In this document: piece by piece, positions 48,501 through 57,165 of the stretch
Numbering within the stretch: position 1 is the first letter of the stretch
Layout: every line of letters begins with the position of its first letter
Assembly: GCF_014208105.1 (NCBI RefSeq)
Contig: NZ_JACHMQ010000001.1
Coordinates: 2,356,001-2,420,000, forward strand
Direction: 5' to 3'
DNA: 64,000 nucleotides
Source of the DNA: Actinomadura coerulea
GTDB lineage: Bacteria; Actinomycetota; Actinomycetes; Streptosporangiales; Streptosporangiaceae
Made by a program: the position numbers and the translations under genes
The notes under the pieces: model-generated
Seen by the model: only the letters and a program-made list of their open reading frames with translations
Database searches by the model: none
What the model was told of the DNA's origin: nothing

Positions 48501-49394
48501 GTCGAGCTTGCCGAGGCTGACCACGCGCCCGGCGAAGTAGGGGTTGTCGGCGGGCAGGCGGACGGCGGGCGGCCGGGCCGGCGCCCCCAGGCGCACCGGT
48601 TCGCGCGCCGCGATCCCGGCGCCCTCGTCCTGCCCCCGCGCCTCCTCGGGCGGCCGTTCGGCCTCGGCGGCCGGCCAGTCGTCGCCCCAGGGGCTCGCGG
48701 CGCGGCGGAGCCGCTCGACGTCGAGGACGGTCAGCGGGCGGGCCCGCCGGTCGAGGATGCCCTTGGCCCGCCACGCCCGGAACCAGCGCACCAGCGTCTC
48801 GCGGGAGATCCCCGCCCAGTTCGCCAGCTCCGCCTGGCTGAGCCGCAGGGGGATCCGCGTGCCCTGGCCGGGGGCGGGCTCGCCGAACCGGTGCGCCAGC
48901 TCCAGCAGGTGGAAGGCGAGCCGCTGGGGATGGTCGGCGGCCCGCACCGCGTGCCGGCGACCGCCGTAGGTGACGCTCTCGGAGACGGCGTGCATCATCG
49001 CCTCGGCGACCTGCGGGCTCGCCGCCAGGAGGCTGCGGAACTTGCGGCGGTCCACGCGCAGCGCCGTGACGTGGTCCAGCGCGGCGACCGTGGCGCGCTG
49101 CGGATGCCCCCACGGCCCGAGGACGCCGACCAGGTCGCCCGCCCCGAACAGGTCGATGATCGACTCGTCGCCGTCGCTGGAGTCCACGAACTCCTTGGCC
49201 ACCGCGTTGCTCGCGGCCCTCGGCGACGCCTTGAACACGACGTAGACGGCCGGCGCGACCGTCCCCTGGTGGCACAGCATGCCGCCGGGCGGGATGTCGG
49301 CGCGCCGGCCCATGGCGCGCAAGGCCTGCCGGTCGGTGGGGGCCAGCCGCTCCCAGAAGCTGCCCGGCCGGATGCCCGGCCCGTCGCCGATCAT
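45579..49394 (-). CDS. CRP-HTH / NB-ARC / TPR fusion (STAND regulator)
   Basis: A 1271-residue protein with an unusual order: Crp-like cNMP-binding barrel (about 12-135), Crp-type winged helix (about 180-235; LSQAELANWAGISRETLVRWF), Pro/Glu-rich linker, NB-ARC ATPase (Walker A GMAGVGKTT at 314-322, Walker B LLILDN near 393, TSRRR sensor, CGHLPLALG near 476-484, MHD at 611-613) and a long TPR array (about 700-1260, repeating HGEA...L...A...LG every 40 residues). AfsR-like STAND regulators usually start with a SARP/OmpR domain; here it is Crp. ATP-driven oligomerisation with TPR ligand sensing would control DNA binding. Like its neighbour it lacks the canonical cAMP Arg-Ser pair. GGGAGG precedes the ATG. 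Confidence 0.88.
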   Translation of the reverse strand: MIGDGPGIRPGSFWERLAPTDRQALRAMGRRADIPPGGMLCHQGTVAPAVYVVFKASPRAASNAVAKEFVDSSDGDESIIDLFGAGDLVGVLGPWGHPQRATVAALDHVTALRVDRRKFRSLLAASPQVAEAMMHAVSESVTYGGRRHAVRAADHPQRLAFHLLELAHRFGEPAPGQGTRIPLRLSQAELANWAGISRETLVRWFRAWRAKGILDRRARPLTVLDVERLRRAASPWGDDWPAAEAERPPEEARGQDEGAGIAAREPVRLGAPARPPAVRLPADNPYFAGRVVSLGKLDLLVGQSVWPRAVVVQGMAGVGKTTLALHWAHRVVDRFPDGVLFADLRGTSRSPVTPAEAMGQVLRAAGVPGDQVPRTEAELAAQCRSFLGDRRMLLILDNAARPEQIRPLLAATASGLVVVTSRRRLPALLEGADVRTLELREMATQEAVDLISNVLGAGDPRLREEDKAVERLARECGHLPLALGVMAGRLAENPGESVAGTVRELAARDVRDAAPYGPGLAGAGLGDGAAPGTSGTALLAVLSPTFDVAYRSLRRGQREAFRRLGLVAGPDFTPAALAALQDGTVGEARECLEGLRQAYLVHDVGPDRYRMHDLLRDFARERGLREDSDGELQAAQRRLLAGYLAEARRAGDAMAARSRPRAHPGEAHGRPSSAAERAAGLAWFEAERRNLVAAVHQAARLGLHRTCWELADALFDFQEFRRYSEDSIAVHQAGLHAARTEEDWAAAAVMLHNLAMAHFELGDSVQAIGYGEDARRGFRAADPPDRYGEAATLATLADVHVALGRYLTAIDHARRSLAIHGELRDDAGTAKGHDILARAHLGLGDYETALDNAARALDVRRRTHDQPGVAETLLTVAQVHRRQGNVHGAVSHALEALAIRQELADMHGAAQALTELARMNAALGLRDLAQQDAEQALRTYRALGARHGEARALATLGMLMCEATRFAEAFTYCGQALRLHRDTSDRHGEAEALAQIGIVHWRLGRYREAREHLLRALEIRREIGDQHGEANDLEHLSVVMRRLGRHQEAFVLGLEALDLWHRLGARGGMAGTLGSLARTYSRLGLPEEAERAARQALGIRESGGDWYGLGVGMDTLAAVLRRAGRPEEALERELEALRILGEVGDRHSEAVGLGHLAAIHLDLGRAGDALAAGRRALDLAAELGATREQAHALHGLARASQLTGAHDRAVEHVTAEIAIRRETDDQRGLRRALELLRDSRLALGDHAAAADCVRRVRALDGLLAPEGPSDV

Positions 49395-49661
49395 CCGGTC
49401 GTCCTCCCGCCGCGGCGCGCCCCCGGCAGCGGCCCGCGCGGCCGCGCGGGACGGAACGCGGTCGCCACCGCCTCACCGCCCTCCGGAGGGTAGAACCTGA
49501 TCTTCCAGTTCCCATGGTGCGGCGGGAAGGGGGGAAAGTCCGTCCGGTGGCGCACGGTTCGGCTGCGTCTGGTGGCTCATTCCAGGCGCGCGCCCGGGGC
49601 ACGGGTGATCGCGGGAGCCGATGATGGAAGATGGTCTTCGAACAATCGACGGGGAGGACGC
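49395..49661. promoter_or_regulatory. Divergent region upstream of the STAND regulator
   Basis: 267 bases between divergent starts without a supported gene. A perfect 12-base palindrome CCCTCCGGAGGG lies at 49479-49490, about 90 bases before the STAND gene, next to a TTCTAC/TAGAA AT-richer patch; another patch with TTCGAA lies near 49637. No firm promoter can be assigned. Confidence 0.35.
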
Positions 49662-50327
49662 ATGACCTACACCGGTAACGTCGAGGCCGGCGGGCGTCCG
49701 GACGTCCGGGAGCTGCCCGGGCTACGGGTGACGAAGGTGGCGGTCGGCCCGTACGACAACAACGCCTACCTGCTGCGGTGCACCGCGACCGGCGAGCAGC
49801 TCCTGATCGACGCGGCGAACGAGGCGCCCCGGCTGCTGGAGCTGATCGGCGACGGCCCCCTCGCGCGGATCGTCACCACGCACCGCCACGAGGACCACTG
49901 GATGGCGCTGAGCGAGGTGGCGCGCGCCACCGGCGCGCCGGTCGTCGCCCACCCGCGCGACGCCGGGCCCCTGCCCGAGCCGGTCGCCGAGCCCGTGGAG
50001 CAGGGCGACACCGTCACGGTCGGGCAGGTGTCCCTCGACGTCATCCACCTGCGCGGCCATACGCCGGGCTCGATCGCGCTGCTCTACGACGCGGGCGGCG
50101 AGCTGGCCGACCGCCCGCACCTGTTCACCGGCGACAGCCTCTTCCCCGGCGGCGTCGGCAACACCTGGGGCGACCCGACCCGCTTCCGGCAACTGCTCTC
50201 GGACGTGGAGGAGCGCGTCTTCGACCGGCTCCCCGACGCCACCTGGTTCTACCCGGGCCACGGCAAGGACTCGACGCTCGGCCGGGAACGCCCCTCGCTC
50301 CCGGAGTGGCGCGCCCGCGGCTGGTGA
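49662..50327 (+). CDS. Metallo-beta-lactamase-fold hydrolase (glyoxalase II-like)
   Basis: A 221-residue MBL-fold protein with intact metal motif THRHEDHW (HxHxDH), HLRGHTPGS (third His), FTGDSLFPGG (bridging Asp) and FYPGHGKDST (last His). Close in layout to glyoxalase II/YcbL-type thioester hydrolases; in this mycothiol-using lineage the thiol carrier could be mycothiol. GGGGAGGAC precedes the ATG. The stop overlaps the GTG of the following ATPase gene. Confidence 0.87.
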   Translation: MTYTGNVEAGGRPDVRELPGLRVTKVAVGPYDNNAYLLRCTATGEQLLIDAANEAPRLLELIGDGPLARIVTTHRHEDHWMALSEVARATGAPVVAHPRDAGPLPEPVAEPVEQGDTVTVGQVSLDVIHLRGHTPGSIALLYDAGGELADRPHLFTGDSLFPGGVGNTWGDPTRFRQLLSDVEERVFDRLPDATWFYPGHGKDSTLGRERPSLPEWRARGW

Positions 50328-51001
50328 CGCCTCCGGCTCGGCCGGAACAAGTGGCGGGGGACGTTCGTTCCCCCAACACACCTCCGGCCCAAGACCAGGA
50401 GTCGACCATCCCCCCACCTCACAAGGCGGATCCGGGACCCGCGCTGCGCTACCCGGCGGGTTCGCTGGTGCTGGTCGCCGGCCTGCCCGGCTCCGGTAAG
50501 AGCACCCTGCTCAACCGCCTGTACGGGCTGCGCGGCGACGAGACGGCCCCGGTGCGCGCCGGGAACGTCCGAGTGATCGACTCGCGCCAGTCGCGCAACT
50601 GGTGGGCGCGGTTCCTCGGGCCGCTGCCCGTCCGGCTGCGGACCCCGATCGTCCAGAGCACCCACGTGTGGCGCATCGGCCGCGCGATCGTCGCCGGGCA
50701 CGGCGTCGTCGCCCACACGCGCGGCACCTGGCCGCACATCCTGCACGGCTTCGCCTGGCTGGCGCGCCGCCGCGGGGGGCGGCTGCACCTGATCCTCATC
50801 GACGTCGCGCCGGAGACCGCCCGCGCCGGCCAGTACGCGCGCGGCCGCGTCGTCGCCGCCGCCCTGTGGGCCCGCCACTGCCGCCGCTGGCGCCCCCTGA
50901 TCGCCCGGGCGCGCAGCGGCGCCCCCCTGCCGCCCGCCGCCGGCGTCACCGTCCTGGACCGTGACGCCGCCGACAGGTTGCAGGCCATCCACTTCAGCTG
51001 A
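50324..51001 (+). CDS. P-loop ATP-binding protein (AAA/kinase-like)
   Basis: A 225-residue protein with a clear Walker [22 protein letters not shown] near residues 46-62, a conserved [22 protein letters not shown] segment and [17 protein letters not shown]alker B-like strand; resembles small zeta-toxin/kinase-like ATPases common in actinomycetes. Start uncertain: GTG 50324 overlaps the preceding stop (GTGA coupling), GTG 50351 is the alternative; the first 35 residues are Pro-rich. Overlaps the convergent hydrolase gene by 8 bases. Confidence 0.75.
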   Translation: MTPPARPEQVAGDVRSPNTPPAQDQESTIPPPHKADPGPALRYPAGSLVLVAGLPGSGKSTLLNRLYGLRGDETAPVRAGNVRVIDSRQSRNWWARFLGPLPVRLRTPIVQSTHVWRIGRAIVAGHGVVAHTRGTWPHILHGFAWLARRRGGRLHLILIDVAPETARAGQYARGRVVAAALWARHCRRWRPLIARARSGAPLPPAAGVTVLDRDAADRLQAIHFS

Positions 51002-52265
51002 GCTCGCCGAACCAGCGGACGATCTGGGCGGTGCCCGCGAGATTGGACCCGAGGTGGCGGGATCCGCCGTAGAGGCGGTCGCCCACCTCGACGACGGGCA
51101 CGGTGGCGCCGCGGTCCCGGAACCCCGCGGCGCAGTGGTCGGTGTTGGCCGTGACGGCCTGCTCGTCCCCGGCCATCTTGTAGAGGCGGACCGGGACGCG
51201 CGGCGTCCAGGCCGTGCAGACCTCCGCGTCCACGCGCAGGGCCTCGGCGAACGTGCCCGACGGGTGGCGCAGCACCTCGAAGCCGCGCGGGGTGAGCAGG
51301 TCGTCCAGCGTGTCCGGGAGGCCGTCGAGCATGACGGGCCCGGGCGTCGTCCCGTCGAAGTACTTCTCGACGTGGTCGGCGTAGGGCTTGCGGAACAGCT
51401 CCGAGGGGTTCTGGTAGATGCCCCCGTGAGTGCGGTTCCAGGAGGTGAGCAGGTACGTCGTGTAGGCGACCGCCATCTTGGAGGCGACGTCCCCGTTCAG
51501 CAGGGCGGGCAGTTCCGCGCCCCGGAAGTCGTAGGCCCCGCTGATCGGCGCCACCGCGCGCAGGCGGAAGTGCGGGTCGGCGCCGCCCTGCAGAGTCCGG
51601 GCGAGGCCGAGGGCGGACGAGGCGCCCTGGGAGAAGCCGGTGACGAAGACCCGGCCGTCCAGGACGCGTCCCGCGCGCGGCGCGAAGTGGCGAGCGGCTC
51701 GGAGCATGTCGAGGGACGCGCTCGTCTCGGACGGCACGTCCTTCCACGGATGGACTCCGGGGCCCAGGCCCAGACCGAGGTAGTCGGGCGCGACCGCCGC
51801 GAACCCGGCCGCGGCGTAGGTGACGGCGGCGCCGGGGCCCCAGACGTCGTCCGACGTCGAGGGAGCATCCGGCTTGTAGCTCGTGGTGCCGTGCGTGTAG
51901 GAGACGGTGGCGAGGCGGCGGTCCCGGCTGCGCGGCAGCACGACCAGACCGCTGGCGGTCGTCGCGCGGCCCCGCGCGTCGACCGTCCGGTAGACGAGCC
52001 GGTAGGTGTCCACGCCGTGGCGGACGGACGCGGTGTCGAAGCCCTCGGACGCGAGCCAGGTGCGGACCTGGTCGGCGGACATGGTGGTGAGGTGGGTGGC
52101 GGAGACCAGGTGCCCGCGTGCGGCGCCCAGCTGGGCCACGGCCCCCGCCCGGTGCTCGGCGGCCGGGCGCCCGGACGCCCCGGCGGACGCGGCGGTGGCG
52201 CAGGCGGCCGTGATCGCGGCGGCGGCGAGCACGCCGGTGGCGAGGCGGGTGATGGTGCTTGTCAT
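50994..52265 (-). CDS. Secreted alpha/beta hydrolase (lipase-like)
   Basis: A 423-residue exported hydrolase: signal peptide (about 1-32, ends [10 protein letters not shown]), [12 protein letters not shown] oxyanion region, nucleophile elbow [11 protein letters not shown], acid residue in KMAGDEQAV and His in GGSRHLGSN. Layout matches secretory lipases/acetylxylan-type esterases of actinomycetes. The GxSxG is full, so it should be active. Substrate unknown. Divergent from mscR with 156 bases between starts. Confidence 0.85.
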   Translation of the reverse strand: MTSTITRLATGVLAAAAITAACATAASAGASGRPAAEHRAGAVAQLGAARGHLVSATHLTTMSADQVRTWLASEGFDTASVRHGVDTYRLVYRTVDARGRATTASGLVVLPRSRDRRLATVSYTHGTTSYKPDAPSTSDDVWGPGAAVTYAAAGFAAVAPDYLGLGLGPGVHPWKDVPSETSASLDMLRAARHFAPRAGRVLDGRVFVTGFSQGASSALGLARTLQGGADPHFRLRAVAPISGAYDFRGAELPALLNGDVASKMAVAYTTYLLTSWNRTHGGIYQNPSELFRKPYADHVEKYFDGTTPGPVMLDGLPDTLDDLLTPRGFEVLRHPSGTFAEALRVDAEVCTAWTPRVPVRLYKMAGDEQAVTANTDHCAAGFRDRGATVPVVEVGDRLYGGSRHLGSNLAGTAQIVRWFGELS

Positions 52266-52421
52266 GCGAATGAGCCTCGCGCCGGGCCGCCCGGGCCCGC
52301 ATCACGCCCGCAGGTGATCTCGCGTCCGGTACCTGAGAGGGTCCCCCGGCCGGAGGGGACGGGGAAGGCGGGCGGGGCGTGGGTAGGGTCGGGGGAGGCC
52401 GAGACGACGAAAGGCGGCAGC

Positions 52422-53507
52422 ATGGCGCAGCAGGTACGCGGGGTCGTCGCACCGGGCAAGGGGCAGCCGGTGCGGATCGAGACGATCGTCGTTCCGGACC
52501 CCGGGCCCGGCGAGGCGGTCGTCGACGTCCAGGCGTGCGGGGTCTGCCACACCGACCTGCACTACCGCGAGGGCGGGATCAACGACGAGTTCCCGTTCCT
52601 GCTCGGGCACGAGGCCGCCGGGATCGTCGAGTCGGTCGGCGAGGGCGTGACCGAGGTGGCGCCCGGCGACTTCGTGGTCCTGAACTGGCGCGCGGTGTGC
52701 GGGCAGTGCCGCGCCTGCTCGCGCGGACGCCCCTGGTACTGCTTCGACACCCACAACGCCGCCCAGAAGATGACCCTCGAGGACGGGACGGAGCTGTCGC
52801 CCGCGCTCGGCATCGGCGCGTTCGCCGACAAGACCCTCGTCGCGGCCGGGCAGTGCACCAGGGTCGACCCCGCGGCGCGGCCCGAGGTCGCCGGGCTGCT
52901 CGGGTGCGGGGTGATGGCGGGGCTCGGCGCGGCGATCAACACCGGCGGGGTCGGGCGCGGCGACTCGGTCGCGGTCATCGGCTGCGGCGGCGTCGGCGCG
53001 GCGGCCGTGCTCGGCGCCCGGCTGGCCGGGGCAGCCCGGATCATCGCCGTCGACCTGGACGAGCGCAAGCTCGCCACCGCCTCCTCCCTCGGGGCCACGC
53101 ACACCGTGAACGGCGCGGAGAAGGACGTCGTCGCGACGGTGCGGGAGCTGACCGGCGGGTTCGGCGCGGACGTCGTCATCGACGCGGTCGGCCGTCCCGA
53201 GACCTACGAGCAGGCCTTCTACGCCCGCGACCTCGCCGGGACGGTGGTGCTGGTCGGGGTGCCGACCCCGGAGATGAGGCTGGAGCTGCCGCTGCTGGAC
53301 GTGTTCGGGCGCGGAGGGTCGCTCAAGTCGTCCTGGTACGGCGACTGCCTGCCGTCCCGCGACTTCCCCATGCTCATCGACCTCTACCTCCAGGGGCGCT
53401 TGGACCTGGACGCGTTCGTCTCCGAGACGATCCAGCTGGACGGCGTCGAGGCCGCGTTCGAGAAGATGCACCGCGGCGACGTGCTGCGCTCGGTGGTGGT
53501 GCTCTGA
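52422..53507 (+). CDS. mscR: S-(hydroxymethyl)mycothiol dehydrogenase (formaldehyde detoxification)
   Basis: A 361-residue zinc alcohol dehydrogenase of the mycothiol-dependent formaldehyde dehydrogenase group: catalytic zinc ligands in [15 protein letters not shown] and LLGHEAAG, a structural-zinc segment [15 protein letters not shown], and NAD fold [15 protein letters not shown]. It oxidises S-hydroxymethyl-mycothiol (also S-nitrosomycothiol). TAGGGT (52384-52389) is the likely -10, with AAAGG before the ATG. The next gene starts on its stop (TGATG), as in mycobacterial mscR-MBL pairs. Confidence 0.92.
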   Translation: MAQQVRGVVAPGKGQPVRIETIVVPDPGPGEAVVDVQACGVCHTDLHYREGGINDEFPFLLGHEAAGIVESVGEGVTEVAPGDFVVLNWRAVCGQCRACSRGRPWYCFDTHNAAQKMTLEDGTELSPALGIGAFADKTLVAAGQCTRVDPAARPEVAGLLGCGVMAGLGAAINTGGVGRGDSVAVIGCGGVGAAAVLGARLAGAARIIAVDLDERKLATASSLGATHTVNGAEKDVVATVRELTGGFGADVVIDAVGRPETYEQAFYARDLAGTVVLVGVPTPEMRLELPLLDVFGRGGSLKSSWYGDCLPSRDFPMLIDLYLQGRLDLDAFVSETIQLDGVEAAFEKMHRGDVLRSVVVL

Positions 53508-54151
53508 TGGCCCGCGGATCCGCGGAACCGCGCGTCGGCCACCTCGTCACGTCCGGGACGTTCTCGCTGGACGGAGGGACCTGGGACGTCGACAACAACG
53601 TCTGGATCGTCGGTGACGACAGCGAGGCGATCGTCATCGACGCCGCGCACGACGCCGAGGCCATCGCGGCGGCGCTCGGCGGCCGCCGGCTGGTGGCGAT
53701 CGTGTCCACGCACGGGCACGACGACCACGTCGACGCGGCGCCCGCCCTGCGGGCCCGCACGGGCGCCCCCGTCCTGCTGCACCCGGCCGACCTGATGCTG
53801 TGGAAGCAGCGTCACCCGGACACCTCGCCCGACGGCGACCTGGCCGACGGGCAGGTCATCACGGTCGCGGGCACGGATCTTACGGTCCTGCACACGCCCG
53901 GCCACAGCCCCGGCGCGGTGTGCCTTCACGCGCCCGCCCTGGCGACGGTCTTCTCCGGTGACACCCTGTTCAGCGGCGGACCCGGCGCGACCGGCCGGTC
54001 GTTCTCCGACTTCCCGACGATCATCGCCTCGATCCGGGAGCGGCTGCTGACGCTCCCGCCGGAGACGACCGTCCGCACCGGGCACGGCGAGTCCACCACC
54101 GTCGGCGCGGAGGCCCCGCATCTCGAGGAATGGATAGCCCGCGGCCACTGA
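53507..54151 (+). CDS. MscR-associated metallo-beta-lactamase-fold hydrolase
   Basis: A 214-residue MBL-fold enzyme with STHGHDDHVDA (HxHxDH), HTPGHSPGAVC, FSGDTLFSGG and RTGHGEST metal motifs. Coupled by one base to mscR, the same order as in Mycobacterium, where it is thought to hydrolyse the S-formylmycothiol or a related thioester formed by MscR. Thus the pair would convert formaldehyde to formate with recovery of mycothiol; the hydrolase step is inference. Confidence 0.9.
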   Translation: MARGSAEPRVGHLVTSGTFSLDGGTWDVDNNVWIVGDDSEAIVIDAAHDAEAIAAALGGRRLVAIVSTHGHDDHVDAAPALRARTGAPVLLHPADLMLWKQRHPDTSPDGDLADGQVITVAGTDLTVLHTPGHSPGAVCLHAPALATVFSGDTLFSGGPGATGRSFSDFPTIIASIRERLLTLPPETTVRTGHGESTTVGAEAPHLEEWIARGH

Positions 54152-54202
54152 CCGGGATAGTGTCCCCGGTGGCGGACAGCCGTCCACGGCCGGGAGGGTG
54201 CG

Positions 54203-54937
54203 ATGCGGCGCAGGGCACCGCTGGCCCTTCTGCTGTGCGGGGCCGTCGCGGGCTGCGGCCAGAGCGCGCGCGGCGCGAGCGTGCCGCCGCCGACCGCGCC
54301 GCCCGTGTCGGCCCCCGCCCCCGCCCCGAGCCCGGCTCCCACGATCGGGGTCCCCACGCCCGCGAGCGGCGAGCCCGTGCCGCTCGGGCGGGTCGCGGGG
54401 TGGCGCATCACCACGTACTACACGGCGCTGGAAAGCCTGTACCACGGCAAGCGGAAAGCGGTGCGCGGCTGTGCCCGCTTCCACTGCTCGCACGGGAGGA
54501 CCCCGCTCGGCTCCTACCCGAAGGACTTCCTCAAGGTCGTCCAGACCGAGGGCAGCGGGCGCATCACCGAGGGGCCCGAGCGGGGCCGGTACCTGAACTG
54601 GTCGCACAGCGTCGGCTTCTGGCTGGACGACACCACCCGCGACTCGCGGGGGCGCCCGCTGCGGGCGTGGGCGTCGGCGGCGGCCGACAAGTCCGTCCTG
54701 GCGCGGGGCCGGCGGTTCGCGATCGTCGCCTGCGGCAGGGAGGGCAACGGCCGCCCCGTCGAGGACGAGGTGTGCGCGGCGTTCCGGAAGGCCCGCTGGA
54801 CGGTCACCGACCTGTTCCGTCCCGGATACGGCGGCGAGAACCACGCCGACGTCTACATCGGCGAGGAGAAGGGCTCACGGCTGGCCGGGTCGCCGTTCTA
54901 CACGACACTGCGCGGCGCCACGCTCGCGACGTCCTGA
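54203..54937 (+). CDS. Lipoprotein with 3D-type double-psi beta-barrel domain
   Basis: A 244-residue lipoprotein: signal peptide with lipobox VAGC (Cys18), a Pro/Ala-rich spacer (about 25-65) and a C-terminal domain with YLNWSHSVGFWLDD, LRAWASAAAD and VTDLFRPGYGGENHADVYIGEE, the pattern of 3D/RlpA-like double-psi barrels (conserved Asp residues). Such domains bind or cleave peptidoglycan (MltA-type). Extra Cys pairs (CARFHC; CGREG...C) may form disulfides. GGGAGGG precedes the ATG. Confidence 0.75.
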   Translation: MRRRAPLALLLCGAVAGCGQSARGASVPPPTAPPVSAPAPAPSPAPTIGVPTPASGEPVPLGRVAGWRITTYYTALESLYHGKRKAVRGCARFHCSHGRTPLGSYPKDFLKVVQTEGSGRITEGPERGRYLNWSHSVGFWLDDTTRDSRGRPLRAWASAAADKSVLARGRRFAIVACGREGNGRPVEDEVCAAFRKARWTVTDLFRPGYGGENHADVYIGEEKGSRLAGSPFYTTLRGATLATS

Positions 54938-54973
54938 GACGACGTCCTGAGACGTGCCCGGAGCGGAGCGCGG

Positions 54974-56575
54974 CTAGGACGGGACGCGCTCGGCCGGGCA
55001 CGGTGAGGCGAGGCGGGTCGGCTGCGTCCGGCCCCGCAGGGTGACCTCGTCGCCGAGCGACCACTGCGCCGCCTCCTCCGGCCCCACCCCGGCGAGGAGC
55101 GAGCCCGCCGCGAGCACCCGCCCGGGGGTGGTCTTGGCCATGTCGGTGAGGCGTGCCGCCTCGTTCACCGGGTCGCCGATCACGGTGTACTCGAACCGCT
55201 CCTCGGCCCCGATGTGCCCGGCGACGGCCTCGCCCGCCGAGACGCCGACGGCGGCGCTCAGCGCCGGGACGTCCTCGCGCAGCCTGCGGGCCAGCTCGCG
55301 GGACGCGGCGAGCGCGCGGGCGGGCGCGCCGTCCAGCGCGAGCGGCGCCCCGAAGATCGCCAGCGCGGCGTCGCCCTCGAACTTGTTGATCCAGCCGCCG
55401 TGCGCGCCGACCACCTCGACGACCACGGCGAAGAAGTCGTTCAGCAGCCGGACGACCTCGGCGGGCGGCCGGTCGGCCGCGAGCCGGGTGGAGCCGATGA
55501 TGTCCACGAAGATCACCGCGACCTCGCGCAGCTCGCCGCCGAGGTCGATGCCGCGCTCCAGCGCGACGCGCGCGACGTCCGCGCCGACCTGGCGGCCGAA
55601 CAGGTCGCGCAGCCGCTCGTGCTCGCGCAGCCCGGCGGCCATGTGGTTGAACCCGGCCTGCAGCAGCCCGACCTCGCTGGCGTCGTAGACGGGGACCTCG
55701 ACGTCGAGGTCGCCGCGCTCGATCCGGGCGAGGCCGAGCCGCACCGACTCGACGGGGTCGGCGATGGCGCGCGCGGCGCCGTAGGTGACGCCGAGCCCGA
55801 CGACCAGCGCGATGCCGCCGAGCGCGAGGACCGCGACGGCGAACTCCCGCACGGTGATCCGGGCGATGACGAAGGAGCCGATCGCGAGGGTCATCAGCCC
55901 GAGGATCGGGACGGCGGTCCCGAGGCCCCAGGCCAGCACGGACCGGGCGACGACGCCGGGCAGCCCGGTCCGGCGCGGCATCTCGCTGCGCAGCGCGGTC
56001 GTCACCGCGCGCCGCAGCAGCCGCTCGGTCAGCAGGTAGACGACCGTGCAGGTGGTGAGGCCGCCGAGCAGGCTCGTCAGGCCCAGCTTGACGGCGAGCA
56101 GGCCCGAGAAGGGGGCGTTGATGACGACCCAGCCGACCGTCCCGATCCCCCACAGCGTCAGGTGCAGGGCCATCAGGCGCAGCGGCCCGTACAGCAGCAG
56201 GGAGCGTTCGTGCCGGTCGGGCTCGTCGTGCCGCTCGACCATGCGGCGGACGCGGCGGAAGAACCGTTCGCCGAGGACGAGGCCGACCGGCACCGCGGCG
56301 GTGACGTAGAGGGTGAAGACGATCAGGTTGATGAGCCGGAGCCGCTCGGACACCGCGCCGACGGGGTCGGGGACGACGACGGCGAACGCGAGCACGACCA
56401 GCGCGCCGCCGAGGTTGGCCAGCCCGGTGGCGATCCGCACCAGCACCCGGGCCCGGTGGGCGATCTGAGCCCGGGTGTCGTCCGGGCCACCGTCGATCAG
56501 CCGCCACAGGGGGCCGAGAACGCTGCCCGGCCGAAGCCGGGCACGGGGGGCGGTCTCGGCCCTTTCGGTCTTCAT
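54974..56575 (-). CDS. Membrane adenylate cyclase (class III) with HAMP domain
   Basis: A 533-residue cyclase: six membrane spans in the first 270 residues, HAMP (about 275-330; ADPVESVRLGLARIERGDLD) and class III cyclase domain (about 345-515). Catalytic marks: metal Asp in FVDIIGST, adenine-specifying Lys in NKFEGDAALAIFG, the matching Asp in IGDPVNEAARL. The layout is that of the mycobacterial Rv1318c-1320c/Rv3645 cyclases, so membrane state may regulate cAMP output. TAACCT 8 bases before the ATG suggests a leaderless message; there is no ribosome-binding site. Confidence 0.92.
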   Translation of the reverse strand: MKTERAETAPRARLRPGSVLGPLWRLIDGGPDDTRAQIAHRARVLVRIATGLANLGGALVVLAFAVVVPDPVGAVSERLRLINLIVFTLYVTAAVPVGLVLGERFFRRVRRMVERHDEPDRHERSLLLYGPLRLMALHLTLWGIGTVGWVVINAPFSGLLAVKLGLTSLLGGLTTCTVVYLLTERLLRRAVTTALRSEMPRRTGLPGVVARSVLAWGLGTAVPILGLMTLAIGSFVIARITVREFAVAVLALGGIALVVGLGVTYGAARAIADPVESVRLGLARIERGDLDVEVPVYDASEVGLLQAGFNHMAAGLREHERLRDLFGRQVGADVARVALERGIDLGGELREVAVIFVDIIGSTRLAADRPPAEVVRLLNDFFAVVVEVVGAHGGWINKFEGDAALAIFGAPLALDGAPARALAASRELARRLREDVPALSAAVGVSAGEAVAGHIGAEERFEYTVIGDPVNEAARLTDMAKTTPGRVLAAGSLLAGVGPEEAAQWSLGDEVTLRGRTQPTRLASPCPAERVPS

Positions 56576-56649
56576 GAGCGAGGAGGTTATCTGGTCGGAT
56601 CCCCCCGGACCCCACCGCAGGTGAGCGACGTCGCCGAGGGATCGCTCAG

Positions 56650-57144
56650 TCAGGTGCGGATCGGCTCCAGCAGCCGGTGCGGTCTGCGCAGCACCATGCT
56701 GACCGGGTCGGTGCGGCGGCGGACGCCGGGCCCGGCGTGGATCTCCAGCTCGTCCGGGGCGACGTGCCGCCCGCAGGACGCGCACCGCCCGTCCGGGCCG
56801 ATCTCGGTGCCGCAGGCGAGGTGGACGAAGACGCGGCACGGCTCGGCGGACAGGTGGTCCTCCGCCCAGCGGGCGAGGGTGTGGACGACCGGCCACAGCT
56901 CCTTGCCCATCTCCGTCAGCACGTAGTCGTGGCCGTCCTTGACGAGGACGCCGGCGTCGACCAGGGACTGGAGCCGCGCCGACAGCACCGCGCGGGGGAT
57001 GTCCAGGTGGACGAGGAAGTCGCTGAAGCGGCGGACGCCGTAGAAGGCGTCCCGGACGATCAGCAGCGTCCAGCGCTCCCCCACGACCTCCAGCGCGCGG
57101 GCCAGCGAGCAGTCCTGCGCCGCGTAGTCCTTGCCGAGTGCCAT
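56650..57144 (-). CDS. HxlR-family transcriptional regulator
   Basis: A 164-residue winged-helix regulator: CSLARALEVVGERWTLLIVRDA and GVRRFSDFLVHLDIPRAVLSARL are the HxlR core with the conserved Cys, followed by an extension containing CGTEIGPDGRCASCG, a three-Cys zinc-ribbon-like tail not in the minimal family. TACTGT (57151-57156) is 6 bases before the ATG (leaderless). It is divergent from an MFS exporter, with two matching operators between them, so it most likely represses both in response to a toxic compound. Confidence 0.9.
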   Translation of the reverse strand: MALGKDYAAQDCSLARALEVVGERWTLLIVRDAFYGVRRFSDFLVHLDIPRAVLSARLQSLVDAGVLVKDGHDYVLTEMGKELWPVVHTLARWAEDHLSAEPCRVFVHLACGTEIGPDGRCASCGRHVAPDELEIHAGPGVRRRTDPVSMVLRRPHRLLEPIRT

Positions 57145-57165
57145 GCCACCACAGTACCCACCCGG

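Noticed and set aside
49479..49490. CCCTCCGGAGGG palindrome as an operator of the STAND gene
   Set aside because: Perfect but short GC-only palindromes are common at this composition; no second site supports it.
45657..49493. 1278-codon open frame opposite the CRP-STAND gene
   Set aside because: Same reason; the real gene has ordered ATPase motifs and TPRs while the antisense product is low-complexity Arg/Gly/Pro/Asp.
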